Below, one piece after another: positions 10,201 to 15,855 of a stretch of DNA of 28,776 nt. Both the position numbers and the translations under genes were made by a program. Under the pieces are notes generated by a model, which saw only the letters and a program-made list of their open reading frames with translations, did not search any database and was not told the DNA's origin. How positions within the stretch are numbered: position 1 is the stretch's first letter; each line of letters starts with the position of its first letter. Source of the stretch: Candidatus Saccharimonadota bacterium. Its GTDB lineage: Bacteria; Patescibacteriota; Saccharimonadia; Saccharimonadales; UBA10212. The stretch covers positions 1-28,776 of the forward strand of contig JAQGHE010000007.1 in assembly GCA_028288985.1 (NCBI GenBank), in the 5' to 3' direction.

Positions 10201-10979
10201 GCAGCACCAATATCCAGCAGGTTCTCAAAGATAAGAATATCCCCGATAGCGAACTGACTTGGGATTTAGTTACTAATTCTGACAGCTGGTACCAATACGT
10301 CTACAGCAAGACAGACAACGACAGCCTAGCCCAACAGATATATAACTGTGCTCTGCTGGATACTTCTATCAGGGGCGGCCTTGGCAACTTATATGGCTAC
10401 ACCTCCGATAACGGCTTGAATGATTCGGCCGCGCCCTCGGCTGCTACTCAAGTAGCAGCCGGATCAGTGGATATGGCCAGTCTGTTTAATGACTCGCAGA
10501 GTGTCGCCTGTGCGCCAAACACTAAGGATTTGGGCATTCAAGATGGCTACCACACCGGTCAGCTGGTAAAAATCCGGATTTGTTCCGTGCCTGCGGTCCC
10601 CAGCACTTCCCAAGAAAGCAATGGGGGTTTTGGAGTAAGCGGAGCCGGAGGAGGGGTAGTGGTTAATTCCAGGGTCTCGGGAGCAGTCTATGCTATGGCT
10701 CAGGCCGCTAAAGCCAGCGGGGTTTCGCTTACGGCCACCAGCGGATTCAGGACTATGTCCCATCAGCAGTCGCTATGTCCTTGCGACGGCGTGAGGGTAG
10801 GCCTGCCTGGCTATTCCAATCACCAGATGGGATTGGCTATTGATTTTGGCGATCTGCCATCAACTCCGGGTCCTGTACCGGGCAATACCGTCTGGGCGTG
10901 GCTAAGCGGCAACGCTGACAAGTTCGGTTATAAAAATTACCAAGCCGAAGCCTGGCATTGGTCCCCGACCGGCAATTAA
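7203..10979 (+). CDS. Large membrane-anchored protein with C-terminal VanY-type D-Ala-D-Ala carboxypeptidase domain
   Basis: 1258 residues with a clear modular plan. Residues 1-260 are low-complexity and rich in Ser, Asn, Gln, Pro and Gly. A single strong hydrophobic segment follows at about 277-300, then a long mostly unrecognised region with further weakly hydrophobic stretches between about 800 and 980. The C-terminal 130 residues form a peptidase M15B/VanY domain. It has the zinc-binding set SNHQMGLAID (H1207, D1214) and EAWHW (E1249, H1252), preceded by SGFRTMSHQ. This family cleaves peptidoglycan stem peptides. As the last gene of the VirB6-PrgI-TraC-VirB4 run, 13 nt after virB4, it may play the wall-opening role that VirB1-type hydrolases play elsewhere; that is inference. 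The ribosome site is weak (AAGG, 11 nt away). Confidence 0.85.
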   Translation: MANVTLDPRQQGNSSQNSGGRGRRTRIRLKANVETETKIDSATPVSSSSTQNAPAINANSPAPEPAPSAPSSYGNMQPAQSPYDSPGSQTSEPWGGSKNKSEDGPAETGRGDQNTGRADNQEATQSNNQSVPNTAQSNPNMGQSQPTAGTRESGEDDKNTSYGSQGASPNSGGGGESNDTTADPQKPGSQTSASDINESTYDTPGNQPSKADDAQPSGNSNPESEGKQSASPRENLAKEEAAAAGFNYSGGSGHENKVGKGYNKSPLAKNRLGFFGQRRALLGLISVALVGGLLSFGSFFSTFKLNGIMENVSARTFARLNGVEDRRSQAWTRAYIQMRLMDWGNNPDMTPGKEENALFRASRVNHGFTINQLALDWYRTLRTSSFEQDVFEKHGIKFTSVFTADGKVRPGIININGEKTMIEPGKDIPIADYEGIANGNIKVLNKYQAMLDTKVFANDKSARKEIKAVVDNNTHHWQVFQRRQIRKSIQNMTGVRNWRFFEKTRNKIDDSKIKIRNNIIAAAIPESTKSGKFVRCLFGISSCTFSEDPADPQNQSNRDLAGNSTTNPGDSVKEIDPSTGKTIDSKVVIDLQPAADMVKKVTADILQKAAPVINALNIVSTLDSLKGIDKAIQNNDISKSVAVARGIQAMGLYQVFQTASDQLKTGQVNGQQVNEFMKVIGPAASSEGYTKVIAGSGDGTPFTALGWPKSVNAAADPTKLTDSDKAKFYCTPENQAKLQKDPSLADKDPRFSFAYLCPDKQIGSSTNANKIQTAYNSSIGGVIHPLLTAYGKVRDIPLLGDLLSLANNMLGRLSGLATSTIKPILSALGISDDITKFMEYVTLKITAFLGAGPIMSGTEQAGVFINWVIQGGAYSAEASSRANGASLTTPQSMAESTLALNGYLQDKNSQTSVATKLFSLSNPDSLAYRASFAISDLSLSNISNRLVGFASGFGSIFGLAFHHAAAAAPSGYAASNFAGIHTFDFPSQCYGDPLLATPQSSTNIQQVLKDKNIPDSELTWDLVTNSDSWYQYVYSKTDNDSLAQQIYNCALLDTSIRGGLGNLYGYTSDNGLNDSAAPSAATQVAAGSVDMASLFNDSQSVACAPNTKDLGIQDGYHTGQLVKIRICSVPAVPSTSQESNGGFGVSGAGGGVVVNSRVSGAVYAMAQAAKASGVSLTATSGFRTMSHQQSLCPCDGVRVGLPGYSNHQMGLAIDFGDLPSTPGPVPGNTVWAWLSGNADKFGYKNYQAEAWHWSPTGN

Positions 10980-10986
10980 ACCGCTA

Positions 10987-11015
10987 TTGCTTTTCCTTAT
11001 AAAATATGCTATTAT
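10987..11015 (+). promoter_or_regulatory. Extended -10 promoter of the GC-rich secreted gene
   Basis: TTGCTT (10987-10992) and TATTAT (11010-11015) are separated by exactly 17 nt. The -10 is preceded by TGC, giving an extended -10. The predicted start of transcription is near 11022, which makes the small gene at 11105 a unit independent of the secretion operon that ends at 10979. Confidence 0.7.
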
Positions 11016-11021
11016 AGCGTA

Positions 11022-11068
11022 GTTCCTCGGTTCTAGCTAGCCCCCAAGGGCCAAGCTTCCGAGAGAAC
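11022..11068 (+). promoter_or_regulatory. Folded 5' leader hairpin of the GC-rich secreted gene
   Basis: GTTCCTCGG (11022-11030) can pair with CCGAGAGAAC (11059-11068) with a single bulge. Inside this lie AGCT/AGCT (11035-11038 with 11054-11057) and a CCC/GGG pairing. A perfect 10-bp palindrome AGAACGTTCT (11064-11073) overlaps the 3' arm. The structure begins at the predicted transcript 5' end. It may stabilise the mRNA or be a regulator site; it matches no riboswitch class I know. Confidence 0.45.
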
Positions 11069-11104
11069 GTTCTTCCCGACAATCTACGCGTGAAAGGTGA
11101 GACG

Positions 11105-11590
11105 ATGCGCCGCAAGCGGACATTCGTTCTTCTGGTCATGAGCTTTGCAGCCATGACCGCAGTGTTCGGCGCCGCCACCGGCAGCGCCGCCACGACCTCG
11201 AAGAAGTTCAGCGTGACTCCCGTCTTGAGCAAACTTCCGGACGGGACCATCAAGGTTGTCCTCACCCTCAAGTACGACGGCCCCGGTAACTCCGGTCGGA
11301 TCTCCGTCGTCTACTCGAGCTTCGCTACGAGACCGTGGCATGTCCAGACGGTCCACCCCCTCATGGGTTCGCTGAAGGCCCGCGGCTACCAGTCGCGGCA
11401 CAACCCAAGTATGCCGGACTACGAAGTGATGGTGATCGGCGGGATCAACTCCGGCGACACCACTAGCGTCTCGGCGCTCTACAGGCTCCCCTTTAAGGGT
11501 GAGTTCTTCCTGAACTTCTTCAGCTGTCCGCTGAAGTACTACAAGAGCGACCCCAAGACCTACTGCGTGACCCAACTATTCCACATCTAA
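11105..11590 (+). CDS. GC-rich small secreted protein of unknown function
   Basis: 161 residues from the ATG at 11105, which has AAAGGTGA just upstream; a GTG at 11090 in the same frame would lie inside that ribosome site and is less likely. The N-terminus MRRKRTFVLLVMSFAAMTAVF, ending in Ala-rich GSAA, is a typical signal peptide, so the product is probably secreted. The mature part is beta-rich in look and has only two cysteines, near the end (CX12C), a possible disulfide once exported. I do not recognise the family. Codon choice is striking: almost every third position is G or C (GAC, CTC, GTC, TCG, AAG, TAC), unlike the mixed use of genes on both sides. With its own promoter, hairpin and terminator it looks like an acquired single-gene cassette. 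Confidence 0.75.
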   Translation: MRRKRTFVLLVMSFAAMTAVFGAATGSAATTSKKFSVTPVLSKLPDGTIKVVLTLKYDGPGNSGRISVVYSSFATRPWHVQTVHPLMGSLKARGYQSRHNPSMPDYEVMVIGGINSGDTTSVSALYRLPFKGEFFLNFFSCPLKYYKSDPKTYCVTQLFHI

Positions 11591-11598
11591 GTCGGGAA

Positions 11599-11629
11599 GA
11601 GTCCGCCGCCCTCCGGGGCGGCGGCACTC
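11599..11629 (+). other. Very stable GC hairpin with UNCG tetraloop
   Basis: CCGCCGCCC (11603-11611) pairs perfectly with GGGCGGCGG (11616-11624) around loop TCCG. This gives a C(UCCG)G closing, a member of the exceptionally stable UNCG tetraloops. GAGT and ACTC extend the stem past one bulged C. It lies 8 nt after the stop codon, has no U-run directly behind it, and is followed by a separate terminator. It may protect the mRNA 3' end. Confidence 0.8.
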
Positions 11630-11643
11630 CCAAGTACGAGACG

Positions 11644-11666
11644 ACCCGCTAACAGCGGGTTTTTTG
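11644..11666 (+). terminator. Rho-independent terminator
   Basis: ACCCGCT (11644-11650), loop AAC, AGCGGGT (11654-11660), directly followed by a T-run. This is a textbook intrinsic terminator closing the GC-rich gene's unit before the hydrolase promoter. Confidence 0.85.
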
Positions 11667-11694
11667 TTTATAACACCTTAGGGCATGATAAAAT
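11664..11694 (+). promoter_or_regulatory. Promoter of the CHAP hydrolase gene, probably leaderless
   Basis: TGATAAAAT gives an extended -10 with hexamer TAAAAT at 11689-11694. A weak -35, TTGTTT, lies at 11664-11669 with a long 19-nt spacer. Exactly 6 nt separate the -10 from the ATG at 11701, so transcription should start on the start codon. No Shine-Dalgarno sequence is present. Confidence 0.55.
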
Positions 11695-11700
11695 ACGCTT

Positions 11701-13005
11701 ATGCTAAAAGAAGGGCGCCGCAGAGCTTCGTGTGCATTGCTGACTCTTCTTTTTTTATGCCTATATATATTTTCTCCCGTTGCCAGCGCCATAAATGCTG
11801 ACGCTATAAAAGCCCTGCAGACGCCGTTTTATGACCCCAACGATAGCATTAGTTGCGGCTCGGCGGCAGTAGGATCAGTTGCTTCGCAGAAGAACATAGA
11901 CTATGCCGGGAGGCCTATTCTTAACCAGGGAATGCTGAAGGCTCTTGCTGAGAACCAGCCGGTTTACGTGCAGGCGGCGGACGCGGCCGGGATCCCTTGG
12001 CAGGCTTTAGCGGCGCTGCACTACCGGGAGCACAGCCTCATCGCCGACTCGCCGAACTCTGACGGAGCCTATCAGATAGTGGGCGGAAAGTACCCTGTGG
12101 GCAATCTGACAAAAGAGCAGTTTTTGGCCCAAAGCATTGATGCCGCTAACTTCATCAAACAGAAAGAGCCGGATTTAACCACAAGCCCCGCGGCAGCAAC
12201 CATAAAGAATGCCTTCGCCCTATATAACGGTTTGCCCGCTTTGTATAAAAGCCAGGCGGTAGCACTCGGATTCAAGGATTCTCAAGGCTATGAGGGCTCT
12301 CCGTATGTCATGAATATAGCAGACGCGCGGAGGGATAACAGCGCAGTGGGGGCTAACCCTAACACATGGCTGCAGTATAGAAGCGCTTCAATTACGGCGC
12401 CGGCCACCAATGACCAATATGGAGCATTTATGGTATACGCCAGCTTGGCCGGGCTGGCTGCTGACGGCGGAGCGTGCGTAGCCAGTACCTGCAGCAACGG
12501 ACCGAGTAATGCCAGCCAGGGATTAAGCCAGGTGCGTCAAAACGTGGTCTGCCTGACTCTGCAGGAGCTGCAAAAATGGGATGTACACAGCGGCAAACTA
12601 ACGCCTGGCAGCGGGTACCTTACATACAGCCAGGATCGCCACGAAGACTGGTGCGCCGACTTCGCCAGCTGGATATACAAACAGGCCGGCTACCCCTTTG
12701 GTGACGGAAACGCTTGGGGCATCCCGGGCGTAGCCAACATCCAGGCGCTAGGGGAGAAGGACAAGAATTTCCATTGGCACCCGGTTGGGACATATGGTCC
12801 CCAGCCCGGAGACCTGGCCATCCACGGCGACAACCACGGCGACTACCACGTGAACCTAGTTACCGGTGTCAACGGTGTCCACCTAACCCTGATCGGGGGC
12901 AACCAGGGCGGGTCCAGCGGCTTTGAAACATCAAGAGTGACAACCTATACGTCTTCGGATTTAACTGACGGAGGCGACATAACGGGCTTTGTGTCGCCGG
13001 AATAA
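11701..13005 (+). CDS. Secreted two-domain cell-wall hydrolase: lysozyme-like region plus CHAP domain
   Basis: 434 residues. Basic start and hydrophobic core at about 11-28 ending in VASA form a signal peptide. Residues about 75-200 resemble a lysozyme/lytic-transglycosylase-like fold (WQALAALHYREHS, with E110 as possible catalytic acid). The C-terminal part (about 310-430) is a CHAP amidase/endopeptidase domain with the nucleophile in DWCADFASW (C318) and the histidine in DYHVNLVTG (H383). CHAP enzymes cut peptide or amide bonds of peptidoglycan; the first region would cut glycan strands, though that half is less certain. The gene lies downstream of the secretion operon, with its own probable leaderless promoter. 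It may remodel the cell's own wall, attack a host wall, or both; the sequence does not decide. Confidence 0.82.
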   Translation: MLKEGRRRASCALLTLLFLCLYIFSPVASAINADAIKALQTPFYDPNDSISCGSAAVGSVASQKNIDYAGRPILNQGMLKALAENQPVYVQAADAAGIPWQALAALHYREHSLIADSPNSDGAYQIVGGKYPVGNLTKEQFLAQSIDAANFIKQKEPDLTTSPAAATIKNAFALYNGLPALYKSQAVALGFKDSQGYEGSPYVMNIADARRDNSAVGANPNTWLQYRSASITAPATNDQYGAFMVYASLAGLAADGGACVASTCSNGPSNASQGLSQVRQNVVCLTLQELQKWDVHSGKLTPGSGYLTYSQDRHEDWCADFASWIYKQAGYPFGDGNAWGIPGVANIQALGEKDKNFHWHPVGTYGPQPGDLAIHGDNHGDYHVNLVTGVNGVHLTLIGGNQGGSSGFETSRVTTYTSSDLTDGGDITGFVSPE

Positions 13006-13014
13006 GGAGATTTT

Positions 13015-13419
13015 ATGTATGACAATCGCCGAAAGAAAATGATAATCGCAGTTGGAGCGGTAGTGTTGGTGTTGATTGCCGGGGCTCTTATTGCAGTCCG
13101 TGGCAACAATCATGCGAAAGACCCTCTCCAGCAGCAGCAGGAGAAGTTCGATAAAACAGCTACGGCTGATCCGATTCTTAACTATCTGCCATATGGGGAC
13201 CTTGGCTACAATATCGTGCCCACCTTCATGGACAAGGATGGTAAACGAATCCTGGTTCTAAACGTATCAGTGATTCTGGCGGGAGCGGATTACAAGCTGC
13301 CGGCGGCGGCTCTTGATAAATTAATCGCTCAGCGGGAGCAGGACGCGCTTTCCTATATAAAATCATCCGGGTTCGATACCAACAAATACACGATTAGCTA
13401 TGAGGTGCCCGCTCACTAG
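13015..13419 (+). CDS. Small single-pass membrane protein of unknown function
   Basis: 134 residues: a short basic cytoplasmic start, one membrane segment at about 9-27, a Gln-rich linker, then a soluble domain of about 90 residues outside the membrane that I do not recognise. The best ribosome site of the area, AAGGAG, lies 5 nt before the ATG. The gene follows the CHAP hydrolase by only 9 nt, so the two are probably co-transcribed and may work together at the envelope. Its stop shares the palindrome CTAG with the stop of recF on the other strand, so the two genes overlap tail to tail by 4 bases. Confidence 0.75.
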   Translation: MYDNRRKKMIIAVGAVVLVLIAGALIAVRGNNHAKDPLQQQQEKFDKTATADPILNYLPYGDLGYNIVPTFMDKDGKRILVLNVSVILAGADYKLPAAALDKLIAQREQDALSYIKSSGFDTNKYTISYEVPAH

Positions 13420-14480
13420 TCTTTTTGAAGCGGTATGATCCTATGGTTGCCGGTAGCAAAATAGTCCACTACTGTATCGGCATCTGTGGTGGTAATTATT
13501 GTTTGACGGTCTTTTAAGAATTCCACCAAGGCCTTGCGGCGGGCGCCGTCCAGCTCTGAGAAAACGTCGTCCAGCAGGAATATCGGCGAGATGCCGCGCG
13601 ATCTCTCTATCAAATCGAGTTCATATACCTTTAGAGCCAGCATTAAGCTGCGGTTTTCGCCGCGGGATGCCGTAATATTCGCCGGTTGGGCGGCGATATC
13701 GACAGCAAAGTCTTCCCGGTGCGGACCATGCCCGGTAAAACCTCTTTCAAAATCAGCTTGCGCCGTGGCTTCCAGTTTTGACAGCATCCGGCTGCCGTAA
13801 TTATCGGCGGGGAATTGGCTTTTATATTCAAGGCTCACTTTGGTTTTACTGTGGGCAATTTGGCTATACGTCGCACTAAGATTTTTATTAATATCATCGG
13901 TTAGTTCCTGGCGGGCTCTGGCAATCAACTCTCCCAGCTCGCTCAGGCGGATATCCCAGGCGAATAGCTGCTGCTGGCCATACCCGGGGCCTCGTTTTAG
14001 TAGGGCATTACGCTGAGCCAGCGTCCTTTTGTAGTTATTGGCGAGAGGTTTAAACTGTGGGCGGCTGCGGGCCAGCAAATCATCCATATAGTCGCGGCGG
14101 GCATCCGGGCCGCGCGTAATAAGCTGAAGGTGGTTGGGCTCAAAATATACGACTGGCACCGTTTTATCCAAGCCCACGCGTTTATAAGTCTTTTCATCGA
14201 ACAGGTAGGTCTTTTCCAGAGATCCTTCTCGGTACTCTATCTTCAGAGACCTGGTGGATTTATCGAAGTAGCCATCCAGCCGGGTCCAGGGTTTTTTGAA
14301 CTTGATCAGCTCCGGGTCGCGGGCGCGGTAAGAGCTTCCCTCGCACAATACCAATACGGCCTCCATTAGGTTGGTCTTGCCGCTGGCGTTAGGGCCGACG
14401 ATGATGTTAACACCAGGCTCGAACTCAAACGAGTCGTCGCGGTATGAACGGAAGTTCTGCAGACGGATACTGGTTATCAT
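13416..14480 (-). CDS. recF: RecF, DNA replication/repair ATPase
   Basis: RecF is an SMC-like ATPase that helps load RecA at gaps and links replication to repair. It begins with MITSIRLQNFRSY, has a Walker A at about residues 29-37 (GPNASGKTN), and a C-terminal LLDDVFSELD containing the ABC-type Walker B, followed by QTIITTTD. The 354-residue length is normal. I chose the ATG at 14480; the in-frame TTG one codon upstream would add a single residue. It follows dnaN by 19 nt in the usual dnaA-dnaN-recF order. No clear Shine-Dalgarno is seen; a CATAAT ending 8 nt before the ATG could act as an internal -10. Confidence 0.95.
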   Translation of the reverse strand: MITSIRLQNFRSYRDDSFEFEPGVNIIVGPNASGKTNLMEAVLVLCEGSSYRARDPELIKFKKPWTRLDGYFDKSTRSLKIEYREGSLEKTYLFDEKTYKRVGLDKTVPVVYFEPNHLQLITRGPDARRDYMDDLLARSRPQFKPLANNYKRTLAQRNALLKRGPGYGQQQLFAWDIRLSELGELIARARQELTDDINKNLSATYSQIAHSKTKVSLEYKSQFPADNYGSRMLSKLEATAQADFERGFTGHGPHREDFAVDIAAQPANITASRGENRSLMLALKVYELDLIERSRGISPIFLLDDVFSELDGARRKALVEFLKDRQTIITTTDADTVVDYFATGNHRIIPLQKD

Positions 14481-14499
14481 CAAGGTCTATTATGCGGGT

Positions 14500-15585
14500 T
14501 TAGCTGCGGAGCGGCATAATCAGATGCAGATAGCTGGGATCGCTTCCGCTGCGCAGGATGCAGGGCTCAAGCTTGCCGTTAAAACAAAACTCAATATCTT
14601 CGGTTGAGAAGGCGTTTAGAGCCTCTACCAGGTAACGGGAGTTCAGGGTGACCTCGCCGCCACCAGTTACTTCTGCGTCGGCTGTGGCGGTGTTCTCGCC
14701 GACCTGGGAGGCTATGGAATTGATACTAACCGACTTATCTTCAACTTTTATAGTTATGCTTCCGGCGCTTTCGCGGGCAAACAGGCTGGAGACCTTGGCG
14801 ATGTTCAGAAAGTCGGCTCTGGTTAGGCGGGCTGTGGTTTCAAACTTGGAGGGGATAAGTTTTTTGTAGTCCGGGTAGTTGCCCTCGATCAGGCGGGCCA
14901 CCAAGGTAACATCGCCGACCTGGAAGAGCACCTGCTGTTCGTCGTGGGTGACGGCCACTTCTTTATCGCCATCTGAAATTATCCTAAGCAGATCGGCCGC
15001 AGCACTAGCCGGGACCAGGAAGTTTATAGCTTCCTTGGACTTGCCAACTTTGCGCTCTGCCAGGCGGTAGCTGTCTGTGGCGGCCGCGATTACATTGCCA
15101 CCCTCAGCGTGGAAGTAGACGCCTGTCAGCACTGGACGGGCATCGTCATTACTGGCGGCCAGCACCACCTGCGAAAGGGCTTTTTTAAACTCTTTGGCAT
15201 CGATATTCCAGAGGTTGTCGCCTTTAATGGCCGGCATGACCGGGAAGTCTTCAGCCGGAATGCCGTTGATGGTGGAGTGGTATTTATCGGTGTTTATTTT
15301 TAGTTTATTCTCCGTTAACTCCAGATCCAAAACGCTGTCGGGCAGATTGCTGATAAAGTCCTGCATCAGCCGGGCAGGTACAGTGATGGCGCCGTTCTTT
15401 TCTATCTTGGAGCCGATAAAGTGGGTTATGGCTATATCCAGATTGGTGGCGGCTATACTGAGCCGGTTGTTCTCTGTTTTAAGCAAGACATTGGATAGGA
15501 TCGGCAGGGCATTACGAGAATTGGCGATACGGGCTACTGAACTAAGAGCTTTGGCTAGATTTTCCTGGGTGACCTGTAGCTTCAT
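14500..15585 (-). CDS. dnaN: DNA polymerase III sliding clamp (beta subunit)
   Basis: The 361-residue protein is the ring-shaped processivity clamp. The N-terminus (MKLQVTQENLAKALSSVARI, then NALPILSNVLL) and the internal KKLIPS and FLNIAKVSSLFARES segments are typical of beta clamps. It ends in LIMPLRS, the counterpart of the conserved C-terminal MPMR/L sequence that lines the partner-binding pocket. Start: ATG with AAAGGA about 11 nt upstream. It is separated from dnaA by a 270-nt spacer with its own probable promoter, so it may be expressed independently. Confidence 0.96.
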   Translation of the reverse strand: MKLQVTQENLAKALSSVARIANSRNALPILSNVLLKTENNRLSIAATNLDIAITHFIGSKIEKNGAITVPARLMQDFISNLPDSVLDLELTENKLKINTDKYHSTINGIPAEDFPVMPAIKGDNLWNIDAKEFKKALSQVVLAASNDDARPVLTGVYFHAEGGNVIAAATDSYRLAERKVGKSKEAINFLVPASAAADLLRIISDGDKEVAVTHDEQQVLFQVGDVTLVARLIEGNYPDYKKLIPSKFETTARLTRADFLNIAKVSSLFARESAGSITIKVEDKSVSINSIASQVGENTATADAEVTGGGEVTLNSRYLVEALNAFSTEDIEFCFNGKLEPCILRSGSDPSYLHLIMPLRS

Positions 15586-15606
15586 GTTTATTAAAATCCT
15601 TTTAAA

Positions 15607-15615
15607 TTAATAGCA
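15607..15615 (-). promoter_or_regulatory. Probable dnaN promoter (extended -10)
   Basis: On the - strand TGC-TATTAA lies about 20 nt upstream of the dnaN ATG, leaving room for a short leader that contains the AAAGGA ribosome site. It shares the TGCTAT start with other promoters of this window. No convincing -35 is visible. Confidence 0.45.
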
Positions 15616-15729
15616 GTATTAGTTATAAGGCCTGTGGACACGGGGGATAATAAATGCGTATCGGGAGAAAAACTAGGCCTGGGGGTGTGTGTAAACCTGT
15701 GGACGATAAGTCGACAAACTGTGACTAGC

Positions 15730-15747
15730 CTGTGAGAAATTTCACAG
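15730..15747. promoter_or_regulatory. CRP-like palindrome CTGTGA-N6-TCACAG
   Basis: Perfect 6-bp half-sites CTGTGA (15730-15735) and TCACAG (15742-15747) flank GAAATT. The layout is that of a CRP/FNR-family operator (TGTGA-N6-TCACA). It lies in the dnaA-dnaN spacer about 115 bp upstream of the dnaN -10. It could equally be a small RNA hairpin. Confidence 0.4.
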
Positions 15748-15855
15748 AGACTTCTTAAAAATACAACGCTGGCTGTGGTATGTGTGGAGTAAACAGCGCT
15801 TTTTTCAGGCGTTTTCCCGGACTTGTACACGGGCTTTCCACAGAAAGAGGCAGCT

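Larger units (their letters stand above)
15586..15855. other. dnaA-dnaN intergenic spacer with degenerate DnaA-box-like sites
   Basis: Contains a 9-nt direct repeat CCTGTGGAC (15631-15639 and 15696-15704) and other TGTGGA/TCCACA words (near 15783 and 15836-15842). Each matches the DnaA box TTATNCACA at about seven of nine positions. It also holds the dnaN promoter and a TGTGA-N6-TCACA palindrome. The boxes are weaker than those upstream of dnaA, so this is at best an accessory part of the origin. No gene is seen here. Confidence 0.45.
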
